64,000 nt of DNA. It comes from Certhia americana. Lineage: Eukaryota; Chordata; Aves; Passeriformes; Certhiidae. The notes beneath the pieces were generated by a model. It had not been told where the DNA came from. It made no database searches and saw nothing but the letters and a program-made list of their open reading frames with translations. A program made the position numbers and the translations under genes. The DNA is taken from assembly GCA_018697195.1 (NCBI GenBank), contig CM031864.1, forward strand, positions 26,050,086 to 26,114,085. Direction: 5' to 3'. Shown piece by piece: positions 46,940-60,754 of the stretch (position 1 is the first letter of the stretch; every line of letters begins with the position of its first letter).

Positions 46940-48722
46940 AACACACAAGATGAACAATCACCGTTCTGAAGGGATAACAAATTCACACAGTCTCTCTTTG
47001 GGGAGTGGTCGCTCTGTTGCTGATCTCTCGGGCGCTGGGCAGGCTGCTGCAGGACACAGAGTGCAGACTCTCGGTGTTTCCCAGGTCCCAGTCTGGAGCA
47101 AGCTTGAATGATTCCACGAAGGAGAGAGGAAGAGGAAAGCAGTCCAGAAGAATCTTGGACTGTCTAGTTAAACTAACTAAAGAGCTAAGCAGGAGTAAAA
47201 GCAAGCAAGCAAGCCAGCAAGCAAGCAGCAGCAAAAGCAGCGGCAAAAGCAGCAGCGTATGTCTGTGTCCCTCCAACTGTTATCTGCACACTGATAACAA
47301 AACCAAAACAAAACTTCCCGGAGCCAGTCTTGAAGAAATCTCCTGCCCAAACAGAACAGACGATTGGGGATACAAACCTCACAACATCACCCCAGGACAG
47401 ATGGTTTTGTGTCTTTGCCAGCAGAAACAAGCTATTTCCTAGTAGAACCTGCTGGACTGTGCCAGACAGAGACTGTGTTAGCACTGGGGGCAGCTTGACA
47501 GAGAGTGGCCCAGGGGCCAGGAGCAGCCCTGCAGCCACCATTGCAGACCAAGAGCAGCCACATGGTCAGGATTGGAGGGGCCGGGGCAATCTCACATGGA
47601 CACCTCGGCATGGCTGGCAATGAACTTTGTGTGCTCAGCTGCTTTAAGCCAGATTTACTACAGACAGAAGGATAAAAGCATGACAGTTTGTTTTTGTTTC
47701 TGTTTTCATCACCCCAGCAGAGTCGGGCTGGCTCACGCGGTGCCAACGGGGACCATGTGGCCAGCAGGGAAGCACAGCAAGCCGTGTTCCTGATACTGAG
47801 CTTGGACCAGATCAACTTTTCAGTGTTGCAAGACTTTGTAGAGCTGTTTCAGTTAATGGTAAAGCTTGAGAACAAATGACATTACAAATACCATTTCTCT
47901 CCTAAATCAGGAAAAGGAAAAAAGGTGAACACATAGAGATAATAACATGGGACTCTGAGGTCAGTAAAGAAAGAGTTAATTCTAGATAGAAGGGATTGAA
48001 GAGATGGGATTTTTAAAGCTTGACTTAAAATCCTGTAAAGCTATGGTGAAAATATATTTGACTTTGTTTTTGTTTCCTTGTAAGTCATTGCATTGGGGGG
48101 ATGTAGCATTCTAGTACAGCTGTGAGCCGAGGCACCAGTAGTTGAAGCAGATGAATGTTGCTGTGGATCCAGTGAGAAACTTGAACATAAAGAAATGAAA
48201 AACTTTGCCCTAAAGATAGTAGTGGAAAACCTCTAGTCCCAGAGATGGACAAAGAAAACTTCTGCTCTATACTAGAACAGCTCATCCTTAAAATAACGCC
48301 CCAATAAATTGAAATAGCCTATGAAAGCAGCTGTAAAAAACCTGCAAGACATAGGAAGAAATTTCACACTGCAAACAGATTTCTTCTTATATCCTTGGTG
48401 GCAGATTTGCTTTGTGACATGAAAACCTTGATAGAACTATTTTCTTGTAAAAAAAGTCTCCGTAGTACGGCAAGAAAAACTCTTCTCCCTAAGTGAACTG
48501 AAGAAACCATTTCAGAGGTAGTAAACTGACTAAAAGTCCCAAGTTTTTGTCTCTACATTGTCAGTAGAAAAGAATATTGTAGAGAGGGAGGAAAAAGGTG
48601 TTCTAAAGGTTTTATTCTAATTTTTCTTATTATGTTCTTTTTAACTCTGTCAATAAAGTTTTCTTTATACCCTTTCAAGTTTAAACATGTTTTGCTTTTT
48701 TTCCTAATCCTATCTCACAGCA
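46940..48722 (+). mobile_element. Probable ERVL-type element remnant
   Basis: No coding domain is seen. The 5' part is a GC-richer untranslated-looking stretch with an AGCA/GCAAGCAA repeat (47200-47260). The 3' part is AT-rich and has an AATAAAG signal at 48652-48658, then 'TTTCTTTATACCC' and an end near CTATCTCACAGCA (48722), like an LTR 3' end. The LTR may start near TGTAAGTCATTGC (about 48080). The family call comes from overall resemblance and would need a repeat-library search. Confidence 0.4.
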
Positions 48723-51700
48723 AAAAAAACCCCAAAACCTACCACAGGTTTCCACACAGTTTCCCTACAGTGGATCTAGAGGAGACACTTCCCTCATGTT
48801 TCCTTACAGATTGGAACCTGGAATAGCTGGTGTCCCTGAAGTGGCATGAGCCCTTGTCCCTGTGGATGTCTGTGGAACCCCAAGATGTGCTTAGACCTCT
48901 GGAAAAACAAAAATCCTTATTTTGATGCCAAGACCCTTAACTGAAATTAAAGCATCCTCAGCTGAGAAACAATAGGGATAATTTCTGAGGATTCTTCATT
49001 TAGCTTTGAGTCACAGACTTATGCAAAGACTGAAATACATCAGGAATTCCAGCTGTTCCAAAGCCAAGCTTTGGAACAGAAGGAAGAGCTGGCAGGACCA
49101 GGACAGTGAAGGCTGTGGTGCAGCACAGCTTTGAATATGCATGAGGCCTTTCCATAGGCAGTGGGTCGGATCCTTTCCTTTCCTTTGAGACTCTATCTTT
49201 GATTTATCCTGATGGAAAGACAACGGCCCCTTCCAAACCCATTGACTTTTACATCAGCCATAATTTGAGATTGCCTCTCTGGGGATCACTTACCTTGGGG
49301 AGCAGGGAATTTCAGAAAGAGACAGTTTAATGTACAGTGAGATTGCTACAGCTGCAGTCTTTCTGTTGCAAGAGGGATTTTAGAGCTGATTTCTATGTAG
49401 AGTGATGGTAAAAGCTTTTCAGTGTTGGTTAACCTTTTTGGGGGCATAGTTCTCTTGATAAGTTGTTTTGGTTTGCATCATTTCACACTGTGGTATTTTG
49501 TTTTGCTTCCTTGTCCTCTCTGTTGTTTGTCCTTGATTTTGGTTTACATTAATTTCAGTCATATTTATTAGATATGTTTTTTAGACAAAAAGAAAATTGC
49601 AGCAGCTTGTTTACAAAGATGGAATTATTAATGAACCTGAGGGTAAGTTTGTCTGAAGGCTCCTATGCACTGAGCCTACTCCTGTTGACTTAAATGGCTT
49701 TTCAGGGAAGTCCATGGCTAATCAGCTTAAAGCCCATACATTCGGCATTTATATACCTATCCCTGGTATTAAGCTCTATTTCTAGGTACCTGTAGATTAT
49801 TTATAATTATTTTATAATTACAGCCCTGGATGCAGAAATTGAGCCTCCTTGCCTCTGTTAACAGTGGAAGGAGAGCTCTCCCTTGCAGTCACTTACACAT
49901 GCAGAGCCATTCTGAGTCAATTGGTTTTATTATTACTGTGCTCTTCACACTCATATGCCTCAAATTGGACTGGAGCCATTAGAATTTATCTGCTGTATCG
50001 AGGCAATCAAATGACAAGGAGTGGTAGTCATTGAGGATGGATTACTTTGGATCTCAGTACCACTATTTGCCTTTAGAAATATGGGGAGACATTCAAGCCA
50101 AGGTGGGATACTTCAGGTTTTAACTAATCGTTCCAGAATGCTGTTATTAACTTTTCTTTTAACTTCTTACATTAACTAAAGATTACAGCTACAGGTTGAG
50201 CACATAAAGGGAAGGATGTAAATAGGGTATGATGAAGTCTGTCAAAGAAAAGGATTTTCTAACTTTTCCAGCAAAAGGAAAAAATGCAGTGCTCTCAATC
50301 AAATTTCTAGATTTTAATGCTGGGACTCGGACACAATCTAAAGCACGTAATTTCTTGCAATCAGTAATGCATTATCACTTAGAGGGTAGAAAACAGAGTA
50401 AAATTGTTAAATCATATAAATTGATTTTTAGTTCTGCGTGTATAATTTTAATCAAGTAATTAGTTTGGACTCTATATTTTTGAACTTGTGAAAGTTTTGT
50501 TGTGTGAATATTAGAAATGTACTTTTCAAAAATGGAATGGATTTTAAAAAGTGAATATTTGATCTTACAGGGTACTTGGCTTGATTGTACAAATATGATT
50601 CAGAACCTTAGCTCCACGTAGTCATAAAGTTGGATTGTAGCAGAATATGCTTTCCTGATTGACTGCTTCCTGGTTCAGAGGAGTGGTTCCTGAAATCCTG
50701 ACAGAGAAACCAACAGGTGACAGTGCTGACAACTGATTTAACCCAGCCTGGGGACATCTAACGTCCATCACTTTGTGCCAATATTTTGTGCCACTTTGTG
50801 CCCTGCCCCACTTTTTAATGGGAGGATCTTCTAACACTCCTTCTGTGAGTGTGTGGAGATTCCTCTCTGGAGTGGAGATACCCTTAAGGTCCCTCCTTGA
50901 GAGTGAGGAAAGATATTTGGTCATTGGGATGAGTGAGTGACATCAATGTCTATTTAATAACTGTTTTTCTAGGTTTAATATAATTGCTTCAAAAAATAGT
51001 GTACCATATTACCATATATATATTATTTATTATATTACATGTGGTGCACTATATATACAGTGCAGTTATAGCTTTCTGTCCTGTGTAAATAATTCTGATT
51101 AGATCTCTTAGTCTAATCATTATCATCACAATTTTAAATAAATAATTTATTTAATTGATATAAATATATTTGTGGTCCCATTCTCAAAACTGCAGGACAA
51201 AGTTGTCTAAAGCCTTGATTACACCTGTGGTCTCATTTAGACAAGTGTGGGACCAGGACTGGATCCAGCTGCTCCCACAGTGATCTCTGAGAAGGAATTT
51301 AGGGAGCTGGGAAGTTCATTCTGCACCTCATGATGGGAGGGTCTCCCTGAAAAACCTTGTCTGAAGCTTCTATCCTACTGTACTACTAAGATAGCAGTAG
51401 TAGTAACACTAAGCCAACAGTATTCTGCAGATTAATTTGTGTTCTTACTGCAGGATGATTCTGTAACCCAAGCTCACAACCTTCCCTTCATCTGGGAAGT
51501 GTGCCTATGAACGATCCTGCACTCCTCTTTTGGGATGGAGTTTCCAGCTCTCCAGAAGGTACCTCAGTGGGAAGGAAGATGCTGAGTTGGGCATGTCCTC
51601 AGGCTGTTGCACTGCTCGCGGTTCCCTGCACGTGCAAAGGCAATGAGCTGGCTATTGCACTCTTGGCTGCATGCCTGGCTCCTGAAAAATCACTCAGGGA

Positions 51701-52692
51701 CACACCATGAGCCTTTCCTGCTGGAAAAGATTCCATTTCCTTCATAGGGATGAGCCATCATTTCAGGCCTTTATTGCCTCTGTGGCAGCTGTACCTTCTG
51801 TGCACAATTGGCTTCCTGGCCATACAGGCTCTTCCACATTACTCTGCTCTTATTTGCTCCATTTCATTTTTATTTTAGCCTGTTACTTTCTTCTGATTCA
51901 AGTTGAGAGTTCAACTGATAACCAATTTTTCTGTAGTGCTGGTTATATTATGTCAGTAAGTGGGAACAGCACAGCCTCTCTGCTTTCACTCAATGGGAAG
52001 TGACATCCTGCTGATTAAAATTTATTGCTAATATGTTTTGATGAATGTTTCAGAGTCTGTTATTGGGTTATTTTTTTCATTGCTGGATGCTTTTTATTTC
52101 TGTTTTATCAATTCTATATCCTCCAATTGTTTTAGACATAATGTATGATGCTAACAACATGTCAGCTTCAAAAATCAGGAACATAAAATGATATTTCTGC
52201 TGAAAACTGCAGTGAGAAAGGAGAGTGATTTATAATGTTCTTTAAAATTTGCAATTACATTTGTTGATTGAGATGCCAGTCACATGCATAAAAGTAGGGG
52301 AAGATGTTTGAATTTCCTGTTTCAAATTGTTTATTATGAAGTCATAATTTATAGATGGAAAACAGGTTTATTATGTAAGCAAGCCACCAGTGATCAGAAG
52401 GACTATTCACTTCCCAGCACCTCTTCAATCCTCCTTTAAGCTTCCAGCACTCCTTGAGAAGACTTTCATGGAAGTTTTATGGCTGTTCAGTTCATTAATC
52501 TCTGCTCATTTTTTCCTCTTTATCCAATAATGCCACGGTCCAGCTCCACATTTAGAATCATTTTCCTTGCAGAGATCCGGGTCATGTACTTCACATGATC
52601 ACTTCAAGTCCATTTTTGTGATAACATTTTGTAATGAAACCCACCTTGTGTTGGAATAAAGGACTCAGGGAAGTTCAGCTGTTGGCTGAGGT

Positions 52693-52726
52693 AAAAAAAA
52701 AAAAAAAATTATATATATATATATAC
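52693..52726. repeat. A run plus TA microsatellite
   Basis: Sixteen A followed by TT and alternating AT ending ATATAC. Confidence 0.9.
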
Positions 52727-53357
52727 ACATGTAGGGTGGTGTAAATTAGTTCTTATATGTTTTCACCCTGGCTGCAAACATTTTGGTCCTTGAGGCCCCT
52801 TTTAGCAAGGCACTTTAGGTATGATTACCTTTACCCACCACATTTCATCTCATCCATCTTCAATGTGCTCCCATTTTCTCTCCATTTACTGCAATTCCTC
52901 CAAACTGCTTCTGGAAGTTGACTCCAGAAGGCTTCTCAGGGTAAAGAATTCCTACTGGAGCAATTCCTTTGCTGAGCAGATTGGTCACTCTGTGGATGTG
53001 CTATTCCATACATATTTATGCTCAGCCACGTTTTTCCAGCTCCACCACTGCCACCTGATTGCTTCTTTCCTATTTTCTCCTTTATTCAATGGATAAATGC
53101 TTTGGATCATTTGTCACCATGTATATTCTTTAAGAATTTCTCCCAACCTCAGATATGTCTAAAGTAGGATTTATTTCCCTCTCCCCATGTTTCTGCTTTG
53201 CTTGCCCTTCTACTGTCAACTGCCTCCCAATATAGATTAATTTGACAGTTATTTTAAATTATTAGTTCTCAGTCTTCCAGGTCCTTTAGGAAAATATTAA
53301 AGAATGGGAATGATAACCATAATTCCCTTGTTTCTGCAGAAGATGCCAACTTGGCAT

Positions 53358-53387
53358 CCTCTTCCTCCTCCTCCTCCTCCTCCTCTT
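53358..53387. repeat. CTC trinucleotide repeat
   Basis: About nine CTC/CTT units on the + strand. Confidence 0.9.
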
Positions 53388-54064
53388 TTGTTTACATTCA
53401 ATTAGTCAGGTTTTGGATCTGTCCAATCCAATTTGTATTAACATTTCAATTTATCTTCATGGAAAAAGAAAGCAAATGCTTCATTAAATTACATTCTTTA
53501 TTGAAATAGCCATCAACATCTGTAAAGAAACTTTCTTACATGTTTTACAATAGAAGTGGGTTTGCATTGCACAAACTAGCACAGTCGTAAAATATCTTTT
53601 TGCTTTGGTTGCAATTTAAATTGTCAGATTTTTAATGTCTTCTGTATGAGGGTATGATAAACTGATCTGAGAGCTAGAAGGTCTCAGGTTTTTTGAGAGA
53701 ATTTCTGTGTTTTTTTAGGGAAATGGAGCATTTGGGTCCCCCTGAAATCACAAATCACAAAGACTCAATGAAAAGATCATACCCATGTCCGAAGATACTT
53801 GCACAGGAGGTTCCCACTGATGAAGAGAATTGGGGTTGAGGGCAGGAAACTGCCTGGAATTTTTCACAGTCACCTCCAGGGCAGCTCCCTGGATGTGGGG
53901 AGTGGAGTGGATGAAATGGGTGAGTGTTTCTGTCAGCTGCTCACTAAAGTAACCCTTCTTTTGTAACTCTGTCATCAACATCCCACTTCCTACAGAACGA
54001 TGGATGGTGTCACTGCAATTTTGGTGCTTTTGCTGGATCCTTTGCCTTACGGACTTTTCCCTTC

Positions 54065-55507
54065 TGTTGTGGTTTGACACTGGTCAAACACCAGGCACCC
54101 ATGGAAGCTGCTCACTTACTCTCTCTTGCTACAGTTGGGCAGAGAAGGAAACAAAAAATTAATGAAGGGCCCATGAGTTGAGATAAGGATTGGGAGAAAA
54201 CACTTAAAGGGCAAAAATAGGTTCAACTTTAAAGGTACAAGGTAAATTTATTATTATCAGAGTCTGAAGAGGATAATGAGAAGTAAAACAAGATTTTAAA
54301 ACAGCTTTCCCCGAACCCCCAGCCCTCCCTCCTTCCCACCAACAGTGTAGAAAGACAGGGCACAGGGGTTTTGGTCAATTCCTCACTCAAGATCGTTTTT
54401 ATTCACTCAGGGAGGGGAATCTTTCCTCTGCTATACCTTGGGGTCCCTCCTATGGGAGGCAGTTCTTTGGGAACTTCTCCAGCATTACTCCAATCTCACG
54501 AGCAGCAGAACTGCCAAAACTGCTGCAACTGAGTCCCTCCTACAGGCTTTCCGAAACTGCTGCAACATGAGTCACTTGTCCATGGTGTGCAGTCCTCTAA
54601 GAATAGGCTGCTCTAGGAGGTAAGGGCCCTCTCTCTCTATCTCTGGAAGCAGGGGCTTTCTTTCTCCATTCGAGTCTCCCACTGCATCAGCGCTTTCTCT
54701 GGCATCCACCTGCCTCAGTGTGAGCACTTATCCCATGGGCTGCGAGTGGATCTCTGCATGCCCCCATGGACCTCATGGGCTGCAGGGGTACAGCCTGCTT
54801 TACCACAGTCCTCACCACGGCCTGCAGAGGAATCTAGGCTCTGGCACCTGGAGCACCTCTTCTCCTTCTTTTTCCACAGACCTTGGTGCTGCCATGTTGT
54901 TTTCCCTCACGTCCTCACTTCCTCCTCTTCTCTGACTACAAGAAAAACTGCTGCTTGTGTAGGTACCATTGCCAGCAAGTTCCACTGATTCAAAGATTCC
55001 TGCAGCATCCCGCAGTGCTGGAAGTTGCCCTCACCCAGGTTCCGTGTCAGGGAATTTCTCCTCATGCTCCCGCTGGGGCCGAGCAGCCCTGCTGTGTGGG
55101 CAGTGGCGGCTGCTGTGGCTCTGGTGCTGTTTAATGCCTCTCCTGGTGTGTGGCACCGGGAAGGGGAAGCCGCTGTCCCTGCCCTTCTTCTCGTGGCACG
55201 GCTGGTGAGGGGCACCCGGCAGGCAAGGCTCGCTGTGGGCTATCATGGTGGGCCATGCTGAGATGGCTCCCGGCGATGCCTCACCACCCCTGGAAGAAAC
55301 TGCCTGTGCGCTGTTTTGGTTTTCTTCTTAAACACGGCATTGCAAAGGGCCTACCAGCCTCTCTAATTGGGCCAGCAGCATGTCCACAGCCAGAGCCATT
55401 AGGGATTGGCTCTGTCATACACAGTGGAAGCTTCTAGCAGCTCCTTATAGAAGCTACTTCTGTGCACTCCCCTGCTACCAAAAACTGTGCCATGCCAAAT
55501 TAACACA
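54065..55507 (-). mobile_element. Solo LTR, ERVL type, with perfect target duplication
   Basis: On the - strand it begins TGTGTTAATTTGGCATGGC and ends CAAACCACAACA, a TG...CA unit of 1443 bp. CCTTC lies on both sides (54060-54064 and 55508-55512), a perfect 5-bp target duplication. Five bp is the size used by ERVL elements. AATAAA is present (complement 54247-54252). The internal region is absent, so this is a solo LTR left by recombination between two LTRs. Frames inside it (up to 102 codons) are LTR by-products. Confidence 0.88.
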
Positions 55508-55512
55508 CCTTC

Positions 55513-58500
55513 TTTGGGAAGGACCTAGTCAGTCACCTAAGCATGTGTCTGACAGTGAAGGATGTGCTTAACTCATGTCCATAGTCAAATAATTTCCTAA
55601 ATTTCCCTTAACTTTGGGATGAGCTGCCACTGTGGGAAACTGGCTCCAGGGCTACACCTCATATCTCTGCATAAGCTTTGTGGTTCAAAGTTTCTCAGTC
55701 TTCTTGGCTCTGAGTAGTCGCTCAGAAAACAAACAAAAAAACCATATTTTCCTTTTCTTTCCATTCCCTCACCAGATATTTTAGTGGTACTCTACTTTTC
55801 TTCCTGGCCCATTTGCCAAGACAGGACCTGGTAAAGCAATGTCAGTAGCTCTGCAGGAGCAAAGCAATAGCTCTGCTCCTGCAGTTGCAGAGTAGACTCC
55901 TAATTATGGCATGAAGACATTTTATAACAAAGACAAAAAAATACCAGTTTTATTAGCTGTTCACAAGCCAGCTGTAATTAATTCTACACAGGGAAGTTTG
56001 CTTTCAGTTCATTTGAACACATCTACTCTTAACCTGGATGACCGAATAATTTCTTATAAACCCAGTCATGGATTAATGTTGAAAAGATGTAGGTGAACTT
56101 TTTTTTTATTTATTTTTAAGCCCTGCAGCCACCACCTTGTGAATATATTAACCGGAAAGCCATTTCATCAGTGCTGCAAGACTTAAGTACTTACAAGTTG
56201 ATCCCAGCTGTGTAAGATGCTAAGAACTGCTGGAGAAATGTGAAATATTGATTAATATAATAATATGCTTTATCTTGGATTCAGTCTATGATTTAAATTG
56301 TGTATCACAGGGACAAAACTACTTCCTCATGGGCTGCAAGGGAAACTCAGCTCCAGGGCCTGACCCTGAGCATCTGCAGGGCTATTCCCCTCACATATTT
56401 TGAAATCTAAGCAATAATTTCATATTATACCTGTGAATGATGTGTTTGGTATTTTCACTTGTGCTGCTGGAATACTGTTTACAGACAGGATTAAAAATTG
56501 GACTACAGCTGAAATTCAAGATATTTATACGAGGTAGACTTTAATTATTGAATTTGGAGCTCATAGTAAAACTATGTATCTCTTTCCGTATTTCAGGCCT
56601 CAGAGAAGCAAATCCAAGCTCCAAGTGCCAGCGCAATGCTGTGTTCCTAGATGTCATACATAGTGGAAGCTTCATGTTAGGGCCACTTCACATGCCAGAA
56701 ATGTGCAGTTTTCCTCCTGCAGTGTGATTTTTTTGTCAGTAATTTGGCATTAGCTTCTTCCATCCTCGCTTCTGAAACACCCTCAGGAACGACAAACAGT
56801 TTTCACTTTCCACTCTTTAAAACTGGAATGGTAATTCTTCACTTAGGTGTGGATATGGCCTTTTGAAAAGGATAGAGGCCATTTTTTGTCCAGTTTGTTT
56901 TCTCTGGGTTTGCTCCATCCCATGTTTTCTGACACTGAGGTGCTGATGGCAGAAGGAAGAAGAGCAGAGTCCTCTTCCAGGCAGTTCATCTCAAATTTAC
57001 CCTCCAAGCCTGGTTTGAAACTTCAAGTTTTCATGGTCTGTGTGAGCCTCTGATGGATTTCAGCTTGACTGAAAGGAGTAGGAGCAGCAGCAGCAATATA
57101 ATGGTGCTACATGGGTTTGCGGTTTTGTTTGTTTGGATCTTTTTTTATAATCTGCTTTTGTGTTTTAGTATTTTCCTTTTTAAATGCCCTGCTATTTATT
57201 ATGCAAGGAAATTGTTGTGTATTGTGGCATGAGTAGGACATTTACAAAATAACAGCTGAATTCAAGTGCTGATTTGGAGACCAGACTGCAATCAGAATTT
57301 AATTTTGTGCGTGACACCCTTTTTTTAAAAAAAAGAAAGAAAAAAAGAAAACAACCCAGGCATGTCTTAACCTTCAGAAATTGTAAGAGCAGCATGGGCT
57401 TGGATCAAAACAGAGACTTGAGCTCTGTTCTTAAAAAACAGGCAAGTTCAGCCCTTGTTTACATGCATGAGACTTTTACTGACAATGATGAGCTTTAGAG
57501 CTTTAGGTGCTACTGGCACAGAATACATAATGAACTGTGGAAAATAACTCAGAGGCACCAGATTTAAAAACACAGGCTTGAGATTCATGCTGGGCTTAAG
57601 GAGGGGATTCAAAAACTCCCATGGAAAAGGGCTCTGAAGGGGTGAATTGTTCAGATGTCTGCTTGGGATATGGCAACCTGGCAAAAAGCTGTTGTTTCAT
57701 GTCACATGTGAGATATATGTTTGATATCATTTATCACATGAGACCTGCATATTTTCCTGGAGCATCTCAGAGACACACTTTGTCAGTGTCACCAATGCTG
57801 GGCTTAAGCAGGAGGGAGTCCTGAGATGGATCCAGGGATCTATCAGGACTGCCTCTCATCCTTCTTGTAACCTGTGAAATTTCAAAGCAAAAGCAACAGT
57901 AGAGAACAAAAAACTTATTTGTACAAAACAGTAGTCTTAAAACTATCCTTGTAGTCCTAAATGTGCTTTTCTTCTCATTTTCAGGAACAGATTGAAGCCA
58001 ACTTACTAAAGTCTCAGTTGACCAGAATAGTTGGTTAACAGGCAGTTACTAGGAAATGGGGAGTTAAGGTCAGCAAATCTCCTAAATTTGCATTGTTTTT
58101 CAAAGGGGCAACATCCTGCACATTTCATTCTTATTAACTTTTTATTCTAGAAGCTTCACATAAAACTCTTTGCCATAACTGTCTTTTCAAGGCAGTAGTC
58201 AGTGTTAAAAACAAGGCCCTAGGGATAATCTGCTGGAAATCAGGGTATGCCTTTATATCCAGGCAGATGTTCTAAGGTCCTGCTGTGTCACCTGCACTGC
58301 AGCTGAGATATTCTCTGTATTCCACAGAACACTATGAAAAACCGCCAAGCGATTAATCATAGCAAACAAGATTTAATATGCATGGTGGCATTAAGAGTTT
58401 GAATAATGCTAACAACCTCTGAGAACTTCCCGGAGTTTTAGTACTTTTCTTCTGAGACTGTTTCCCTTCTACCTGTAACCTGGGACATTGCAGCCTTGAA

Positions 58501-58977
58501 TTCCTGAGGAAAATACATTTCACATACACATTTCTCAACCACATTCCTATCTTTGTTCACTAAAAATACATGTATGTTATAGTGATTCATCCTGAGAATC
58601 TTTTCTCTACAAAGAGAAATTCCTTTCTTAATTCTAACTCTTTACTGACTGATTCAAATTGGTTTTTATCTATTCTTGTACTCCTGGATTAGATTTCAGC
58701 TTTACACTTCATCAGTGTAGGGTCCCACAATATCTCTTTTTATATTTTGACATTTTCAAGGTATTAGGGAAGATATGGAATATATTCAAATGAATTTGAT
58801 CTAATTTCTTTCTGATACGTGCTGGGATATTCATCTTGTTCACATTCTTAAGGTGTCTGTGAAGGATATTTGAATTCAGCTATCACTTGAGAATTACCAG
58901 ACTTGGGAAGACTTTTTTTTTTCCATGGAAGATGGTGGATATCAAAAAGGGGAAAGCTTTCCCAACACTGTCATTAA
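55513..58977. other. Spacer, non-coding, no gene recognised
   Basis: AT-rich sequence with T and A runs at 56099-56119 and 57320-57352. Open frames are all below 80 codons. Confidence 0.5.
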
Positions 58978-59225
58978 ACAGAATCCCAGAAAGGTTTGGA
59001 GTGGAAGGCACCTCAAAGCCAATCCAGTGACACCCCCTGCCATGGGTAGGGATGTCTTCCACTGTCCCAGGTATCTCCAAGCCCCATACAACCTGGCCTA
59101 GGACACTTCCAGGGATCCAGGGACAGCCACAGCTTCTCTGGCCACCCTGTGCCAGGGCCTAACCACCTTCATAGGGAGCATTCCTTCCCAATAGCTTGTC
59201 TAAACCCTCCTCCACTGAAATATTC
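58978..59225 (-). mobile_element. CR1 LINE fragment at the inner end of arm 2
   Basis: Reverse CR1 tail ('CAGAATCCCAGAAAGGTTTG', 'CACCCCCTGCCATGGGTAGG', 'CACTTCCAGGGATCCAGGG'). It is the counterpart of 44590-44815, and arm homology ends at its 3' tail. Confidence 0.92.
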
Positions 59226-59821
59226 ACTATTATTTCCTCATGTAATTTCCCAGCTTCAACTGGAGTTATGGGAACATTTCAGGCATTTTGACATTATATT
59301 CCAACAGCTCATCTCTTGAGTTTTTTCCTTTGCCTTCTGAACTGTGTGAGTACTCCTGTGGTTTAATCAGCACTATAAAGGGGCAAATGATGAAATTCTT
59401 GACTATGGTAGAAGGAAAGACTTTTTTCCAAATGAGCCCAGTATTTTCACATAATAAGTCTTGATCCTAAACTTGGTGTTGCACATATTCCACGTGCAAG
59501 AGCCTCTTCCTTTTTCAGTGGGTCCTCTAGCCTGATTTTAGAAGGGGATTCTCTGCTGAGTGTGCAAGTAATAGACATAAATTAAATTATGCTCTTGGAT
59601 TTTATTGAACAAATTTTTTATCCAATCCTTTATAACTTTTAATTATTTATGAATAAATTTCAGCTGGTAGTGATGCCTTCTCTAACTTTACAGCTGTGCA
59701 GGATGCAAAACCACACTTTTCTAAAGCTGTGGCACATGCACTGCTTTCATTTGCAGTCATTGATTTGTCACTGCGAGAAGCTGCGGGACAGCTCTGTCAC
59801 CGCACTCTTCACACACTCCTG

Positions 59822-59878
59822 TCCCAGCCAGTTCCCGCTGGTTCCAGCCAGTTCCAGCTGGTTCCAGCTGGTTCTGAG
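59822..59878 (+). repeat. Degenerate 10-bp repeat array, arm 2
   Basis: About five to six units of CCAGCCGGTTC/CTGGTTCCAG type, the short version of the arm 1 array. Confidence 0.8.
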
Positions 59879-59944
59879 CCCCCCATGCCGCTGTCCTAAG
59901 GGGCACAGCAAGGGCACAGCTGTGAGTCACGGGCAGCTCGGCAG

Positions 59945-60754
59945 TGAGAAGAATAAAAGGGCCAGAAGACCTTCTGCTCCCTTTTTAAGCCTTTATTAGA
60001 TCAGCCTGGGTGGGGGTCTGGGAGGGGTTGTGCCCACCATTACTGCTCCCTGCAGACAACAAAGAGAAGGAGGTACAAGCAGCTTTGCCCGAAGGCAGAG
60101 CTGGGGGCTCCAACCCCACAGGAGTCTACTGAGGAGTGTCCCTATTTATGGCTTGTCGAGGTCTAGGGGGTGTCTTTGAGCAGGCTCTGTTGTTGTTATA
60201 GAGAGATAATAAAATAGCTCCACAATGATCTGTTGTTCTGCCCAGTCTTCCAGTGTGGTTTTGTACAATATTTGTGCATCGGCTTTCAGGCTTCAGGGGT
60301 CTGCATACGGTGGTCTCACTTCTGGTAGTTGCCTAGATTTATGGGGGTCCACATGGGGGCCCCCATATGGGGGTCCATTACATACTGGGTGGAGCTATTT
60401 AAATCTCATGTGTAGAGGGGCAGTGGAGGTGGGACCGGTGGGACCAGGAAACAGGAACAGGATACAGGTAACTTGGGAGAGGGGATACAGGAACACAAAA
60501 CAGGATACAACAACTTAGGGTAAGGATACAGTGTATGGGGGGGCGGGTAGGGTACAAAATAAGTGATTATTAACATAAAACAGGGTACAGCAACTTAGGG
60601 TAAAGATACAGTGTGTGGGGATACAGTGTGTGTGGGATACAAAATAAGTGATTGTTAGCATTACTTAATAATCATACTAAACTATTAACACAACAAAAAC
60701 ATTAATGATGCAACAATAACATAACAAACAGTAACTCTTAACTTTTTCTCAACA
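59945..60754 (-). mobile_element. Solo LTR inserted in arm 2
   Basis: On the - strand: TGTTGAGAAAAAG to ATTCTTCTCA, 810 bp, TG...CA. GCAG lies on both sides (59941-59944 and 60755-60758), and arm 1 has one copy of that site (43759-43762), an intact empty site. A 4-bp duplication fits gammaretrovirus-like (ERV1) integration. A TATA-like CATAAATAGGG box (complement about 60141-60150) and AATAAA (complement 59992-59997) are present. U3 contains repeated GGATACAG-type units and a roughly 90-bp near-duplication at 60465-60655. Confidence 0.88.

Larger units (their letters stand above)
48723..54059. other. Spacer, non-coding, no gene recognised
   Basis: More than 5 kb without a recognisable gene. 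It contains 16 A followed by (TA)n at 52693-52726, and a CTC triplet repeat at 53358-53387. 49540-49900 looks like single-copy sequence with several TAAT-type motifs. The 110-codon - frame at 53748-54080 has no domain and runs into the LTR border. Confidence 0.5.

Noticed and set aside
46276..46986. Frames of 211-236 codons
   Set aside because: They run through 575 unknown bases; only a few real codons remain on each side.
47200..47262. CRISPR-like or coding Gln/Lys repeat
   Set aside because: It is a simple AGCA/GCAAGCAA repeat with no spacers, in a vertebrate genome.
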